From assembly GCF_933775445.1 (NCBI RefSeq), contig NC_065876.1:25854001-25918000 (forward strand): DNA of 64,000 nt, read 5' to 3'. This document shows positions 47,301 through 62,193 of the stretch, one piece after another. The DNA is from Argentina anserina (Eukaryota > Streptophyta > Magnoliopsida > Rosales > Rosaceae). Position 1 is the stretch's first letter. Each line of letters opens with the position of its first letter. A program made the position numbers and the translations under genes. The notes below the pieces were generated by a model that was not told the origin of the DNA, did no database searches, and saw only the letters and a list, made by a program, of their open reading frames with translations.

Positions 47301-49439
47301 AACTAAACATTAGGATTTAGAAACTTCTAGCAATATGTTCAAGCAGATGTAAGGACCTCATGCTTACCACAGTGGTTCTATTAGCCTCATCCATCAACTT
47401 CCCACCAGCGAGCATTTCTTTAATGTCAATTCCCTGTAACAAGGAAGAAATATAGACAACCATCCAAGTAAATATACAAATTAAACTAACACCACGATCA
47501 ACACTGAGATTTGAATTCTGTAATACCAACCTGAAGAGCTGCTGGAAGAAGACCAACTGCAGACATTTCAGATGTTCTTCCACCAACCCAGTCAAACATG
47601 GGGAATCTAGCTAACCAGCCCTCAATCCTAGCAGTGTTGTCTAATAATGAATTTTCTTGAGTTATAGCCACACCCTACACATAAACAAAAGAGCATGAAA
47701 AATAATGAGAAAATCTTCACGAGAAAAAAAAAAGACACTTGCACAATCGGTAACATCCAAATTTACGTAGAATGAGTACGACAAAATGAGTACTTTCAAA
47801 TGAGTAACTGAACAGCAATTGGCATCCAGCTAGTCACCAAACCACTTAATATATTACGAGACACTAACCCCAGTTGTACCAAACAGACTCCTACATTTCC
47901 ATTACAAAGCCTGATTTTCACCACAAAGCACGAATTGTAAAAAAGCATAAAAGAAAAACCTGGGATTAAAACCTGTTTTGCGAAACTCAGGCCAGCTTCA
48001 CGGAAAGCCTTCTGTACTTCAAGTAAGCCATTTCTAGTTTCAGGAGTACCTCCACTCTGAAAATGATTGAAATTGATATTATATCAGAAATTGCATTTTA
48101 CTATGAGGAACAAAATTTACAAAAACAATACCGGTCAGAATTGTGTACGACAGGCCTCCAACTTCTCTCAATTTAGCTCTCACACACTTAGAAGATTTAT
48201 TTGTCTTTAAGTGAGGGTAAAAGAGCACTCTCTAGGGGGATCCTTAAATAAGCTCCCAAGTTAAAAACTAGGGAAATATTTAGAACTGCTACTAACACAA
48301 AAGAACCTCTAGGATCTCCAATCAGGAGGCAGGTTGTGTCCGGTGTTTCAACCATTCGCAGTGAGTGTTTACTGCATAATTGTAACTTCATATCATTAGC
48401 AAACACCAGCAGAAGAAAATAGTGAAGTCGGCTCAAACCTTTGAAATCACGATCACAAGAGTAGAAGCCAACTCTTGATCTAACTGGGCAATCTGATGAT
48501 CAATTCCTGCTGGATCAGTATTGTCAATGAATCGTATCTGCCAAGAAAGAACAATGTCAATAATAAACACATGTCAAAATACCAAGGGGCTCATCACTAC
48601 ACAATTATACAGTATATTAAATCACTCTACTTATCAATGTACCTTCAAAGGAGGAAGGTCAGGCGCCAATGCCTCAGCAACAAACTGCGGTCCAAGCGCT
48701 GAGCCTCCGATCCCAACAGAAAGTATCTGAGTAAACCGACCCTCCGGCGACGACGGCGGCTTAATCTGCAAGATTCTCAATCCACCATTTCCTCAATTAG
48801 CCCCACCAACATTGCCACCAACAAATTCAATAACCGAATCAAAAGTTTCACAACTAAAACAGAACAACAGACACACTTTGGAATTACAATTCTGACCTTA
48901 CCGCTGACGACATCGTCGGAGAACTTGAGCAGAACCTCGAGCGTGTTCTCAATCTGAACCCTAAGAAACGAGTTCGGCGCTCGCGTCGGGTCGCGGAGCC
49001 AGTAATGGCCGACCATCCTCTGCTCATCGGGATTGGCAATCGCGCCCTTCTCCAGCTCCTCCATGGCCTTAAACGCCGCCTGGAACCGGGGCTCCATTTC
49101 CGCCACGAACTCGTCGGTAAACCCGACCCGGCTCACATCCAAATACAACCCTAGCTCCTTGTGCTGGTAGAGCCAGTCCACGTACCGCCGCCACAGCGCC
49201 CTCGGATCCTTCTCCAGCACCTTCTTCTTCCTCCTCTCCTCCTCCACCACGCCGCCGTCGCTCTTCGCCACCTCCGCCGAGATCTCCCGCGCCACGGAGA
49301 CACTCAAGCAGCTCCGATCACTCCTATTCCGCGCCGCCGTCGCGAACGAAACCGAGTCGCGGCGGAGCAGAGACGCCGGACGGAGGCGGGGCTTGAGAGC
49401 GGGAGAGGAGGAGGAGCGAATGCCGGAAATAGAAGCCAT
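44380..49439 (-). CDS. PGI1: plastid phosphoglucose isomerase, 621 aa
   Basis: Fourteen exons: 49439-48897, 48765-48643, 48537-48439, 48056-47973, 47674-47531, 47433-47368, 46774-46706, 46622-46515, 46271-46219, 46140-46002, 45907-45751, 45406-45328, 44675-44609, 44514-44380. Phases close at every junction; 621 codons plus TGA, close to Arabidopsis PGI1. It interconverts glucose 6-phosphate and fructose 6-phosphate. Residues 1 to about 50 are Ser/Arg-rich and acid-poor, a chloroplast transit peptide. Sugar-phosphate isomerase motifs: [11 protein letters not shown] (about 197-207), [14 protein letters not shown] (about 311-324) and the active-site block YHQPGVEAGKK (about 525-535). Family knowledge: the plastid isozyme links the Calvin cycle to starch synthesis and is distinct from the cytosolic enzyme. 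A broken copy of its 3' half lies at 33634-35534. Confidence 0.97.
45192..45335. repeat. 72-bp tandem duplication that copies a PGI splice donor
   Basis: Units at 45192-45263 and 45264-45335 share ATTTCAGAACCTATGCCAAA and TTGACATCATACCTGGCC. The right unit includes the last bases of exon 12 and its donor (GGCCAG then GTATGATG, minus strand), so the left unit carries an identical donor-like site about 72 bases inside the intron. Confidence 0.9.
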
Positions 49440-50031
49440 TAGAGGAGTTAAGAGAATCGGAGTAAAAATTGAGAGTGGAGGGTGCTGAGTCGTCAGTCCT
49501 CCATAGCTGGGTGTAGTTGTGTTGAGGAGGCGTGCTTTGTGTGCTGGGGAGTAGTGGGAGTTGAAATTTGGTTGGCTTTTAGTGGAGGGGCTTTATATTT
49601 TCGCGGGCGGAGATGTCCATCACACATTTTGATTAATTGATTGGCTGGGTGGTTTTGTTTTTGGGGTTTGACGGAAATGGACATGGGTAGGTGGGATTAA
49701 TTACGGGAATGGCAGGGAAAATTCTGGGGGGTGTGGCCGGCGGGGACTCGCCGGTGGCGTGAAGGGTCAGGGTCCTTATCAAAGGGTCGTGAATAATGAG
49801 GCGTGGAATACAGTCACGACTCACGAGTTTAAATAAAGAAGGAAGATGGAGTCACGGCAAAGAGAATCTCATGAGTCATGACATAAGGCCAGCCGTTGCT
49901 CTCAGATTATTTTTTGGGAAAAATTTAAAACTTCTATAATTCAAGTCTGAGCGTTACTCTTCGGATTTCATCTATAAACAAACAAGAAGCGGTAATGGTA
50001 TCATGTTGGTATGAAGAGATAGGTTCATTCA
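49440..50031 (-). promoter_or_regulatory. upstream region of the PGI gene
   Basis: Leader and promoter by position. No clear TATA box assigned. Open frames here are antisense and lack domains. Confidence 0.3.
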
Positions 50032-50310
50032 TTAGACATTAGACATTAGGCATTAGACATTAGGCATTCGCTTGTTACAGGCAAGTCTATCAATGTGAAG
50101 CATAAATATGGTACATAGGCTTAGTACAGGCGTCTGGATTTCAATAAGGAACCCTGTAGAGAATCAAAGTTCAATCGATGAGTCCACGAATGAACTTTTA
50201 GTATTAATTATTCGAACCAAACGAGTCTTTAGTGATTTCAAGTCAATAAAGGAACACTCTAGAGAATCAAAGTTCAATCGTTGAGTCCACAAATGAACTT
50301 TCATTATTTG
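50032..50310. repeat. ATTAGACATT/ATTAGGCATT repeat and a spaced direct repeat
   Basis: Five diverged copies of ATTAGACATT/ATTAGGCATT at 50032-50075. Further right, AGAGAATCAAAGTTCAATCG plus GAGTCCAC(G/A)AATGAACTTT occur twice about 105 bases apart (near 50158 and 50263). Confidence 0.7.
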
Positions 50311-50463
50311 GTTTTAACATTCTCAATGTGACTTGAGTTATGGACGGCAGATAACTAAATTGTCGCATTCATGATTTCTTATATGCTTACTACTTTGGTG
50401 TTAATTTTTGATGTACGTCTTCTTGTGCTCGTTGTCATAACTCCTATCTATGTTACTAGCAAC

Positions 50464-50994
50464 TAGGATAGAATCAGTTCCATAGGTTCGGTTTAAGAGC
50501 ACTAACCGAAAATCAAAACCGAAATCGGAAAAAATATCTATTAACCACGATTTCGGTTAACCTACAATTTAGTTCGATTTAGTTCGGTTTCGGTTACATA
50601 ATCTATTATTTGTAAAAACTTTTCATACTTGACTTAAAACAAAAGTTAAAATAAAAGTAAAGTAGTCAACTACAAGTTTAGTACTTCAAATTAGTAAATA
50701 AGTAAAATATATTGTAAAAAGTTAGAAACAACAAATAAAATCAACAAAGTTACGATAGAATATTAACCAAAACGTAATATTTAATGAGTTAAAGACTGTG
50801 AGCAATTACATTTTAATGCTGTAATCATGTAAAATCATGTATATCGTATATAACTCTTAGTCAATAAAAACATGACATACATCTATTACTATATTAAATA
50901 TTAATGATTAAATATATATATATATATATATACATATGTCGATTCGGTTCAGTTCGGTTTTGGTCGATTTTCGGTGTATAAAAGTTCAACCCTA
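50464..50994. mobile_element. hAT-type miniature element (531 bp) with perfect 8-bp TSD
   Basis: Flanked by CTAGCAAC at 50456-50463 and 50995-51002. Ends are TAGGATAGAA and, on the right, the complement of TAGGGTTGAA. Near both ends are runs of the motif GGTTCGGTT/AACCGAA, common in plant hAT miniature elements, and a TA microsatellite lies at about 50911-50931. No ORF of note. Confidence 0.85.
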
Positions 50995-51002
50995 CTAGCA
51001 AC

Positions 51003-52027
51003 CTTACAAGAATACTTTTGTCAAAGAAAAATATGGTCACATGGCTTTATTTCATGGATTCTACTTATTGTTACCTTTCGCTGCCTACTAAAGCCAATGG
51101 CTTCATTATCATACAGGACGTCCAAATAGAGGGAAATAGTCCAACTTTAGGAATGAAGATGGAGAAAGTGACAAAGTGTATCATATGTGAAATTCTTCTA
51201 TTTAGTAATTCACAAGCTCAAGACGTATACCCAAATGAAACTAACATACCAAACAATAACTTATATCTGCTGTTTACTTCTTTTCTTTTTCTCTTTTTTG
51301 TTAATGACTATTGTCACATACCTACATACCGAGCTTCATAGATTTGATCAAATAATGTGACTCGAGCAACTGGATTGCTCATAAAAGAAAGAATGACAAT
51401 TTTAATCCTAGTGATTATCAAGCAAGATTGATTGAATGATAATAAACAGCGAGGAAAATATACTCTACTACCACACACATAGTTTGAGGCTTTGAGCCAA
51501 CATTCTAAACATATACCCATCATGTTGTATTAGGCTAATGAAGTCACCAAACTGACCCAATCTATTATCATTCTGTCTAATCTAAACAAATCAGAGATAA
51601 AACCAGAATGTCACTAATGATCTGTAGATTATGGGCGACATTCCCTGATACAAAAATCGAACACAACAAAAAATCTCCAACGAAAAATCTATACCAAATA
51701 GCAGATCTTTCTTTTTTCCTCCCCAATTTTCCAGTTCCCCACCGACCTAATATTTCTGGTTCAAGTCCACAGCCGAAGAACATATCCCACGATATTATTT
51801 TTGATTTTTTCTTTAAAAAAAAGAAGACTGTTAATTTGCTATTTTCCCCCAAACCCAAAATTGGTAGATATCAAAAAAATTGAGCACTATATGCCATTTC
51901 ACGCTGTTGGGTTCGCCATAGACACACAGGGAAACATAAAAGACCACCTCAGACTGTGTGTGGAAGATTATCATATTTATCTCTTCACCTTAATTCACTC
52001 AAACCCGTTACGCCAACCAACCAAACC
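51003..52027. other. intergenic DNA and upstream region of the J-domain gene
   Basis: No gene supported. Opposed open frames at 51577-51858 (minus) and 51608-51883 (plus) overlap and have no domain. The promoter of the gene at 52028 is inferred by position. Confidence 0.4.
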
Positions 52028-54528
52028 ATGATGTGGGATGAGTGGGGCGACAACAACTTCTCCGACACCGATGAACAACAACAACAACAGACCGACCAAG
52101 ATTCCCACTTGAACTTCGATTTCTTCTCCGAGCTATCCAAGCCCAAGGTAAGGATTCCTCCTTCTGTTCCTGTTCCTCTTCCTATTCGTGTTCCTGTTCC
52201 TATTCCTGTTTTTGTTCCTTCATTTATTTTTTGTTTATTTAATTTCAAGCTAATTACAATAGTGATTTACTTTTCTTGATTAGGATTATTATAAGATACT
52301 TGAAGTGGATTATGATGCCACCGACGATACCATTCGCTCCAATTACATCCGTCTCGCCCTGGTTTGTGTTTTTTCTCAATCTGATTTGGTCGGATTTCGC
52401 AAATTATTGATTTTTATCTGTTGGTGTTCATAAAGTTTGATTTTTTTTGGTGACTATAGAAATGGCACCCAGATAAGCAAAAGGACCAGAACTGTTCCAC
52501 CTCCAGGTTTCAAGAAATAAACGAGGCGTATCAAGGTCACTCACATTCTTAATTTCTTATGCTTTTTACTTTTCTGATTGAACTTATGTGTGTTTGGAAT
52601 TTTAAGACTGTTAGAACTCGATAGAGTTTGTTGCAAAGCTTGGAGATAAGAGCATCATTCTAGTCTTCATTCTGGAACTAATCAGAAAGTTTGATATTCG
52701 AGATGTTTTCTGGGCTAGGAAGAGTAGAATGGTATGCTAGTTTTAGTTTTTGCAAGTGCATATGTTGAAGGGGCCTTGGGTGAAGTTAAATTATACCGTA
52801 CTTGGCTGTTGGTCATTGTTTATGAGACTATCGTGTGAGATCTTGATGAGTTTTAAGTTAGTGGTTAGATGTGAAAACCTGGTGATGCCCGCTTCTGTTT
52901 GACAAGACTTTCAGGTAGATTGGTAGATAATGCGGGTCTGAGTTTGGTACTGTTGCAACAAACATTCCATGGTCCAAATTGCAGACTGGTTATGTCATTT
53001 TAGTTTTGTTGACTGTTGCTTGATGTTGGAGTAATGCTGGATCTGTGTGCTGTATTTATTTAGAATGGTGTAGAGGTGTGAAATATGTATTAAGTTTGAA
53101 ACCACCTGGCTGCCGAAGTTATTGAAAAATAGGAAGGTAGAATTTGAATTGTGATACTGAATGATTCATAGCTGGGCATGCTTGCAAAAGAACTTAGCAG
53201 TCAAAGTAAACAAATTATGGAAAAGTCTCAAGTGATATGGACATATGGTAGGTTCATTTATAAACTCGCCAATTTGATAACTGGATATTGTTTTTGGTCC
53301 AAAACACTCGCATGCAAATCCAGTCGCATACCTATCAAAGAATTTCTGAAGTTAGATGATACCGCGTTAAAGTAGGCATTATCGGTTTTCAAATGTCTTC
53401 CCCTTCTGTATTTTTTTCGTCTCCTTTTGTTTTATTGTTTCAATGTTTTCTTATGTGGCTTTGGATAGTGTTTAGGACTGAAGAACAAGTTTTTACGTAC
53501 TCTAAAAAAAACAACTTGGGTCTTTTGTTATTTTTCGTTAAAGACTATATATTGGAGGAATGGAGGATATAGGCTGTATTTTGTACCTTGAATGTGAGAA
53601 AATGTATATTAGCTGGTTCATCAAAATAAGCATAATTGAGGCGGTAGATGTTGGGATTAGTTCTCTTTGTGAATGCAGCCTTGCTATTATTACATGCAAC
53701 AAGCTGAATATTCATCTGTCTCTTACTGTCTTATCAAAAAAAAAAAAGTGGAAAGTGTCGCGTAGTTTGATGGCGTAAGCACTCTTTCCACTTATATCTG
53801 TCGTGATGCATTCCGATAGAAACCCAAGAACATTAACTTTGTTTGCATGTGCTTTAATATCAACATTGGTTCTCCTAATGTGGTCTGAATTTTAGTGCTT
53901 AGAAAAGCCAGGATGTGGCTATATGATTGGCATTGGGCAAATTTTTGTTAGGGAGGATCTCTTATGTTTTGAGATATCATTTGCTTACCGGCTTTGTAAT
54001 ATGTATTGAATGAAATATATTCTTTGCTGATCAAATGATGTGTGTAATTGCTGTATCAGAAAACTTATGCCACATCACATCACCAATATTTAGCTCCAAA
54101 GATGATTGAATGTTTAGTTTAGTTGTTTTTGGACTTGTCTGTTTGGAAATTAGTAATTTTTGTGAAACAATGAACAGTGAGATGTGAAAGACTGACCCAA
54201 TTAAGAGAAGATGTGCAAATAATTGGAATTCCAATTATTTGCACGAGTCTAACCAACGTATTTTGATTTTATCATACAGTCTTGAGTGACCCAGCTAAGA
54301 GAATAGAATATGACAAGCAAGGGATGCTTTATGTCTATGATTATAACATAACTGTAAGATATTCTTCTCCTTTTCTGCCATCAGACGTAGCTTTCGCTTG
54401 GTTTCCTTTTCGGCCTTTGGTTTTTGTTGTGACCAATTTTGGTTTGTGTTCTGCAGGAGTATCTTAACCGCTACAAAGGTCTTATATTGACATGCAATGG
54501 CCTTGGGATAAGGCATTCAATTTGGTAA
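52028..54528 (+). CDS. small J-domain (DnaJ class C) protein, 139 aa
   Basis: Five exons, 52028-52147, 52284-52361, 52460-52535, 54280-54353 and 54457-54528, join in phase to 139 codons plus TAA. A 40-residue N-terminus with a Gln run (about 17-21) is followed by a J domain (about 41-105): [20 protein letters not shown], then KWHPDK with the His-Pro-Asp tripeptide at about 69-71, then [21 protein letters not shown]. No Gly/Phe linker or zinc fingers, so it is class C. Family knowledge: the HPD loop stimulates Hsp70 ATPase. The client and location cannot be seen; no signal or transit peptide is evident. The intron between exons 3 and 4 is 1.7 kb. ATG 52031 is an alternative start. Confidence 0.9.
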
Positions 54529-55426
54529 TTAACAGTATGCACAAACATCCTTTTTAGAGATGCAGCATAGTTGAGGAAAAGGACCCATTTGGGCATGGCA
54601 CATATTTGCTGAGACTGCAAGTGGCATAGTTGAGTAAAAGGATTGATGTTTTAGATGTATTCCGGGGACTATCATCATTTCCTCGTGTATAAAATACAGA
54701 ACAAGGATATCACCATCACTTTTGGCTTATGCCAATATGCCTCCCCCCATTTTACCTCTCTTGGAGAGTAGTATTTGTATAATCTTCCTAAGCTTATCCA
54801 TTCAGTATGAGATATTCGACGGCCATGGCTGGCAGGTTGCACCTGCTTGATCATGATAGATCGATGATGTTGTACCCGGTCGACGGCTTTGTGTTGGTTG
54901 ATGGTTGTCACGGTAGTAACCCTTGATGCTTTGATGCTTTATTGGTGGATAATTGTGCTAAGACACCTTTCGGTTATGGTCAAAAACTAATTTCATTGTG
55001 GCATTCTAGTATAAAAGAACAATACTAAGAACATGGATAACGATAAGAGTGCATTTTTCATATATACGCATACTTTTGTACCAAGCAACAACAAGCTTAA
55101 CTCGACCTCCATATCTGGCTTGAAAAAACTAGCTTTCCTTCAATCCTCCTGCATAATGCCAGACGGGGTCAAAGGTTGCATGAGAAGAACAACCGGATGA
55201 ATTTTTAATCCAACTTTCTTTCACTTCAATGTCTAGCATGTAAATATCCCTCCGATGCCACTTTTCGGTCCAGGGATCCAGATTATGTGCCTCGTATCTG
55301 TATGACATTTCCCTCCTCACCAGTGGAGTAAATCAGTGGCAATGCAGGTGAGAACCGCATTTTCTTTCCCATAATTTTCTCTTGAAGTGTCAGTATTTTC
55401 ATCTGTGGGTTTTGCACGCCAACGAT
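54529..55426. other. 3' flank of the J-domain gene; left flank of the hAT element
   Basis: No gene supported. The right part, with the DNA after 58049, is the continuous host sequence that existed before the element inserted, and is probably 3' flank of the PPR pseudogene. Confidence 0.5.
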
Positions 55427-58041
<2,615 letters not shown>

Positions 58042-58101
58042 CCAACGATTTGAACCTTCTATAGCATCTCAGATCCATATTGGGGTTAATCCAACTCGCC
58101 C

Positions 58102-59664
58102 TTAATCGACTAATTCATCTGAGAAGTTCAAATGCAGGCAGCAGCTTTCTTTCTCTGCAAATTGATTCAACAAAAAGGGACCAGGATTCGGGCAGTGGTT
58201 TGAATCCCATCTCCACCAATTGAAACAACGCCATAATTGCATCCTCTGTCATTCCGGCCTCACAAAGGCTAACCAGCAACTCATTTGAAGTTGCATAATG
58301 TGGAACAAACCCCCTGCCCATCATCAATTTCAACCACTCTATACCTTTGTTTAATTCACCTTTCTGATACAAGGAATTCAACACGATTCTGTAGCTTCCC
58401 TTGTCCAGATAGATACCCTCATAAGGAAGTTTGTCCAGCATCTTAAGAGCATCTTCAATTCTACCTTCTCTACATAATCCTCCAAGTATCACATTGAAAG
58501 TCACAGTGTCCGCTTTGCACCGTCTTCCTCTCATCTCTTTGAGCATCTTTATCGCTACATCAACTCTCTCAGTCCTACAGTAGCAATCAATTAAAGTAGT
58601 GTAGACAAATGTATCTGGTGCTATACCGAAGCTCGTCATTTCATGATTTTCATCCAAAAGTTTCTGGGCTTCTTTTAACCTTTCCTCCTCACAGAAACCA
58701 TTCATCAGGGTTGAATAATTTACTACATTTGGGTTGCATCCATTGCTCTTCATAAAATCTAAAACCTTTCTCGCCCTATCAACTTTCCCAGCACGGCAAA
58801 AACCCTTCATCAAAATTGTATGTTAGGCCATCAGGCATTATCTGCTCGTTTGAGATCATTTCCTCAAAGAATCCATTGCTTCTGTCAGTCTTCCACTGTG
58901 ATATAGACCATCAATTAGAGTTGAGTAAGTAATCAAATTAGGATCCGAAAGCTTTGATTTTTTCAATTCCTTCAAAACCTCAAAGGCAGATTCAAGATCC
59001 CCATTTTTGCAATGGTGCTTAACCAAGATGTTGACTATGCATGTATTCAGCTTCAAGTTAAGACTCTTCTTCAAATGCATGAGAAACTTTTGGGCCAAAT
59101 CAACCTGATTCGCTTCGATAAGTAGATTAAGACAAGTACTAATGCATTTGAGAGACGGCTTTTCCCGAACTATTGGCTGGATGACATGGAACATTTCAAG
59201 AACTCTCTCATGCATAGAAAATTTGGAAAAGTGCTTCATAAGATTAAGGAATATACCCTCATAAAATTTGCAGGTATCGTACTTCATTTCATAGAGAACT
59301 GCATCAACAGCATTGAACTTCTTGGACTTAGCAAGCTTATTGAGGACAGTTGCATATGTGGCATTGTTGTGGTCGAAACCCTTCTGCTCCGAAACCATGT
59401 TAAAAAATTTCAACGCATGTTGTGGATCTCTCTCACGTTTTATTAAGTTGATGGCAGCATCATGAGAAATGTATTTGGATTTCCTCCTAGTTTCGTTCCT
59501 GTGGTTTCAGGAGGAGGATCTGGTTGGTGAGCACTGAATTTTGATAACATAAGAGGAGAAATCCATGAAACAGACGATAAGATTGTGGAAGGAGAGGAAG
59601 AGAACCCTCGGGGCCAACTAAAATAAACTCTCCTGAAATTCATGAAAACTGCAGCTGCTTTCAT
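58102..59664 (-). pseudogene. At5g18475-like P-class PPR gene with several frame breaks
   Basis: Starting at ATG 59664, the first exon follows a good acceptor (TTTTGCAG ending at 59671), so a leader intron is likely. The N-terminus (FRRVYFSWPRGFSSSPS) looks mitochondrial. The coherent PPR product can be followed to 58102 only by changing frame: near 59500-59480 (before KSKYISHDAAINLIKRER), near 58870 (after TEAMDS), near 58825 (before KGFCRAGKVDRARK), and near 58118, where the present reading stops LLR-TGA but the adjacent frame gives LLDELVD and TAA. About 12 P motifs are recognisable, for example NVVNYSTLMNGFCEEERL and DTVTFNVILGGLCREGRI. Either a recent pseudogene or sequence error; the clean genes nearby favour a pseudogene. 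Confidence 0.8.
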
Positions 59665-60360
59665 AGAGCCCTGCAAAAGCTGAAGAGGATGAGGATCTCA
59701 AATAGACAATCATGTAAGATTATTTAGAGTCTGAATGTAAAACCAGTACTGTCAGTGCAGGATGTTGCCCAATAAAAAAGAACAAACAGATAGATCACAA
59801 AAGTTAATAAATTTAGCTTCTAGCAGGGACTTTGAAGTCGAGTCATGTTATTGTCAGAAATAAAAGGAACTAAAAACTGCACCGTGCAATGCATACATTG
59901 AAAGCTGCATTGTACTCGAAAGAGACTTCATCTTGGGTAATCCAAACTAGAACTCCTACACAATGGGAAGCCATTAATCAAAGGTGACAGTAAGTCAGTA
60001 ACCCAAGTTGATTCAGTTCATTTCTCAGCCCTGTTTGCAAACCTAAATGAACTTTTTCTATATTCTCATTCTCACCCTAAAAAACTAAGTTGTTCCATCT
60101 AAATCATCCACCAATTTAATAACAATATCTAATCATATGTCCTTCCTATGAACAATGAATGCCAAAGACCAATCAAAGTTGCAACTACAACTGCCTTTAC
60201 ATATAAAAACATGTTGAGAATGAAATACTTTTATACCTGAAACATCCCCAGATAGATTTTAGTGGTCGAAGTAGGTCACCGACGGTCGGAGCAGCCTGCT
60301 ATCGGCAAGTGAGTTCCAAACTCCAAAGTGTGTATCTGTGTGTGTTTGAGGAGAAGGACC
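59665..60360 (-). other. probable leader and upstream region of the PPR pseudogene
   Basis: An acceptor at 59671 and a donor-like TTTCAG/GTATAA near 60237 could bound a leader intron of about 560 bp. No coding sequence. Confidence 0.35.
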
Positions 60361-62158
60361 TGTGAAGGAGAGTGGCAATGGCATGACATATTGGGCTTTT
60401 CTAGTTTTTGACTATCGACCCGGCCCGAATTTTGTCTTTCTGCCCTTCCTTTATCTTGGGGTTTTACACCATCGAGGCTTTCATGAGGATTTTTCTGAAA
60501 TACCTAAGCCATTGTGGTTATCGTTTGAGCCTCTTCGACTAATTGACTTTTGATGTTTGTAGCTATTGAATATTTGTTACACCCATAATGTACCCCTTCG
60601 GATTGGGCGAATGAAAATTACTCCTCATAAGTAATAAAAGAAAAATGGTTAAATCGGCCATTTCCTATATTAGTTATTGTATCATATTTAGCCGTCAAGT
60701 GTAGCGAATTAGCACGGTATGATTTAGTTTAGTGATATTGTTTTTCATTCGTGTCAGTGGGAGGTTGTAAATTAGATTCACAAAAGCTACTTGTGACATT
60801 TGAGGTATTTAGCGGTATAAGAATCCATGGCAACTAAGGATTAGATTCAACTGATTTCATTTTATGCATATGGCAGATTGCGGATGGTTGTGAATTAGTG
60901 CAATTATGAAATTAATTTTTTTTATAGCCAGATGATTTATGCAGTCCAAAAATTGAATAGGAAAAACAATGAAAACACAAATGATCTTAGTATTGTATAG
61001 TAGACTTTAGGGCACCGAACACACAAGATGATGCGAAATTGTGGAGTCATTTCAGTTTCATCCAGTCAACAGTTAGACAATTCTTTAAATACACGAATAA
61101 CAATAATACATATGTGGATCTTAAAAGAGATGACCAAATCTAAACTTGGCTTGGTATATCACAAATTGGTTGATCTAAGGAAGATCCAACCAAATATGGT
61201 TGTGATTTACGAGTTTTTTCATCATACTTGCGTCATGATCAATTTATTGACACCATTTAGATTTGGAGGATCTAGACAGATAAAACCAAATTCGGCTGAG
61301 ATTTATGAGAGACTTTGTGGACTTGTATGTCGACACCATTTGTATGTCGGTGTTGATCTTAATAAGCGGAAGTTGAGGTGATGAGTTTAAAGGTAACTAA
61401 ATACTGAAAAACATAATTGTACATTTTTTGTACGTTGACGACAACAAGCATACATTGAAACTTTCATTAAGTGAACACAATTTTGCCACATAGTTTAAAC
61501 CCCAAAAGGCAATAGTGATGTTTGAACTCGTACAATTTATCTTATTTGTCATATTTATAGAGTAATAGCTCTTTTCTCTCAAGAAAGTCGCACTCGAACC
61601 TCAAAACTTCTAACCTAGCTTAGGTCGGCTTCCTTATGATCACCTTCGTATGGTCATCATTTTAAGGGGCTGCAAAACCCGTTCATACCATGTCTAACAC
61701 CCCCCAAGCTTAGACCATAACATCAGATTGCTTAAAAAGAACCATACTTTATAGTCCAGTCACATTGATCCACAAGCCTCACAAGTCTAACTTCAATCGT
61801 AGCTAAACAACATTGTGAGAATCACCTCTCATTTGATTTGATTAAATTTATCTCCTATTTTATTCCATACTTTTGATAAACTTCTATATGGGTCAAACAA
61901 AAAATTTACATAGGAGAAGCATATGGACAAAATTAGGAATATGTCAAAATTCATTGTTTTTCACGACAAAATAGCTTAATTAAGGAAAAGTAATCACTAA
62001 TTTCCGAAATTAAGCACATAATCATATCTGACCTGACACCACCAATTCCTCTCAGATCCAACGGCCATCTTTCCCCCATAACCCCCTGGGCCCCACCACC
62101 CCCTCTTTTTTTTTCCCTCTTATATTCTCTCCTCCTCCCTCAGTCATTTTCACCAAAG
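60361..62158. other. intergenic DNA and 14-3-3 promoter region
   Basis: No gene supported; open frames at 60362-60553 and 61028-61381 lack domains. A TATA-like TCTTATATTCTC at about 62117 lies roughly 75 bases before the ATG and fits a start near 62145; this is weak. Confidence 0.4.
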
Positions 62159-62183
62159 CTCTCTCTCTCTCTCTCTCTCTCTC
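62159..62183. repeat. CT microsatellite in the 14-3-3 leader
   Basis: Twelve CT repeats ending 11 bases before the ATG at 62194. Confidence 0.9.
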
Positions 62184-62193
62184 ACTTGCTCCA

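Noticed and set aside
49161..49442. 93-codon plus-strand ORF at the start of PGI1
   Set aside because: Antisense of the transit-peptide exon; Pro/Leu/Arg composition only.
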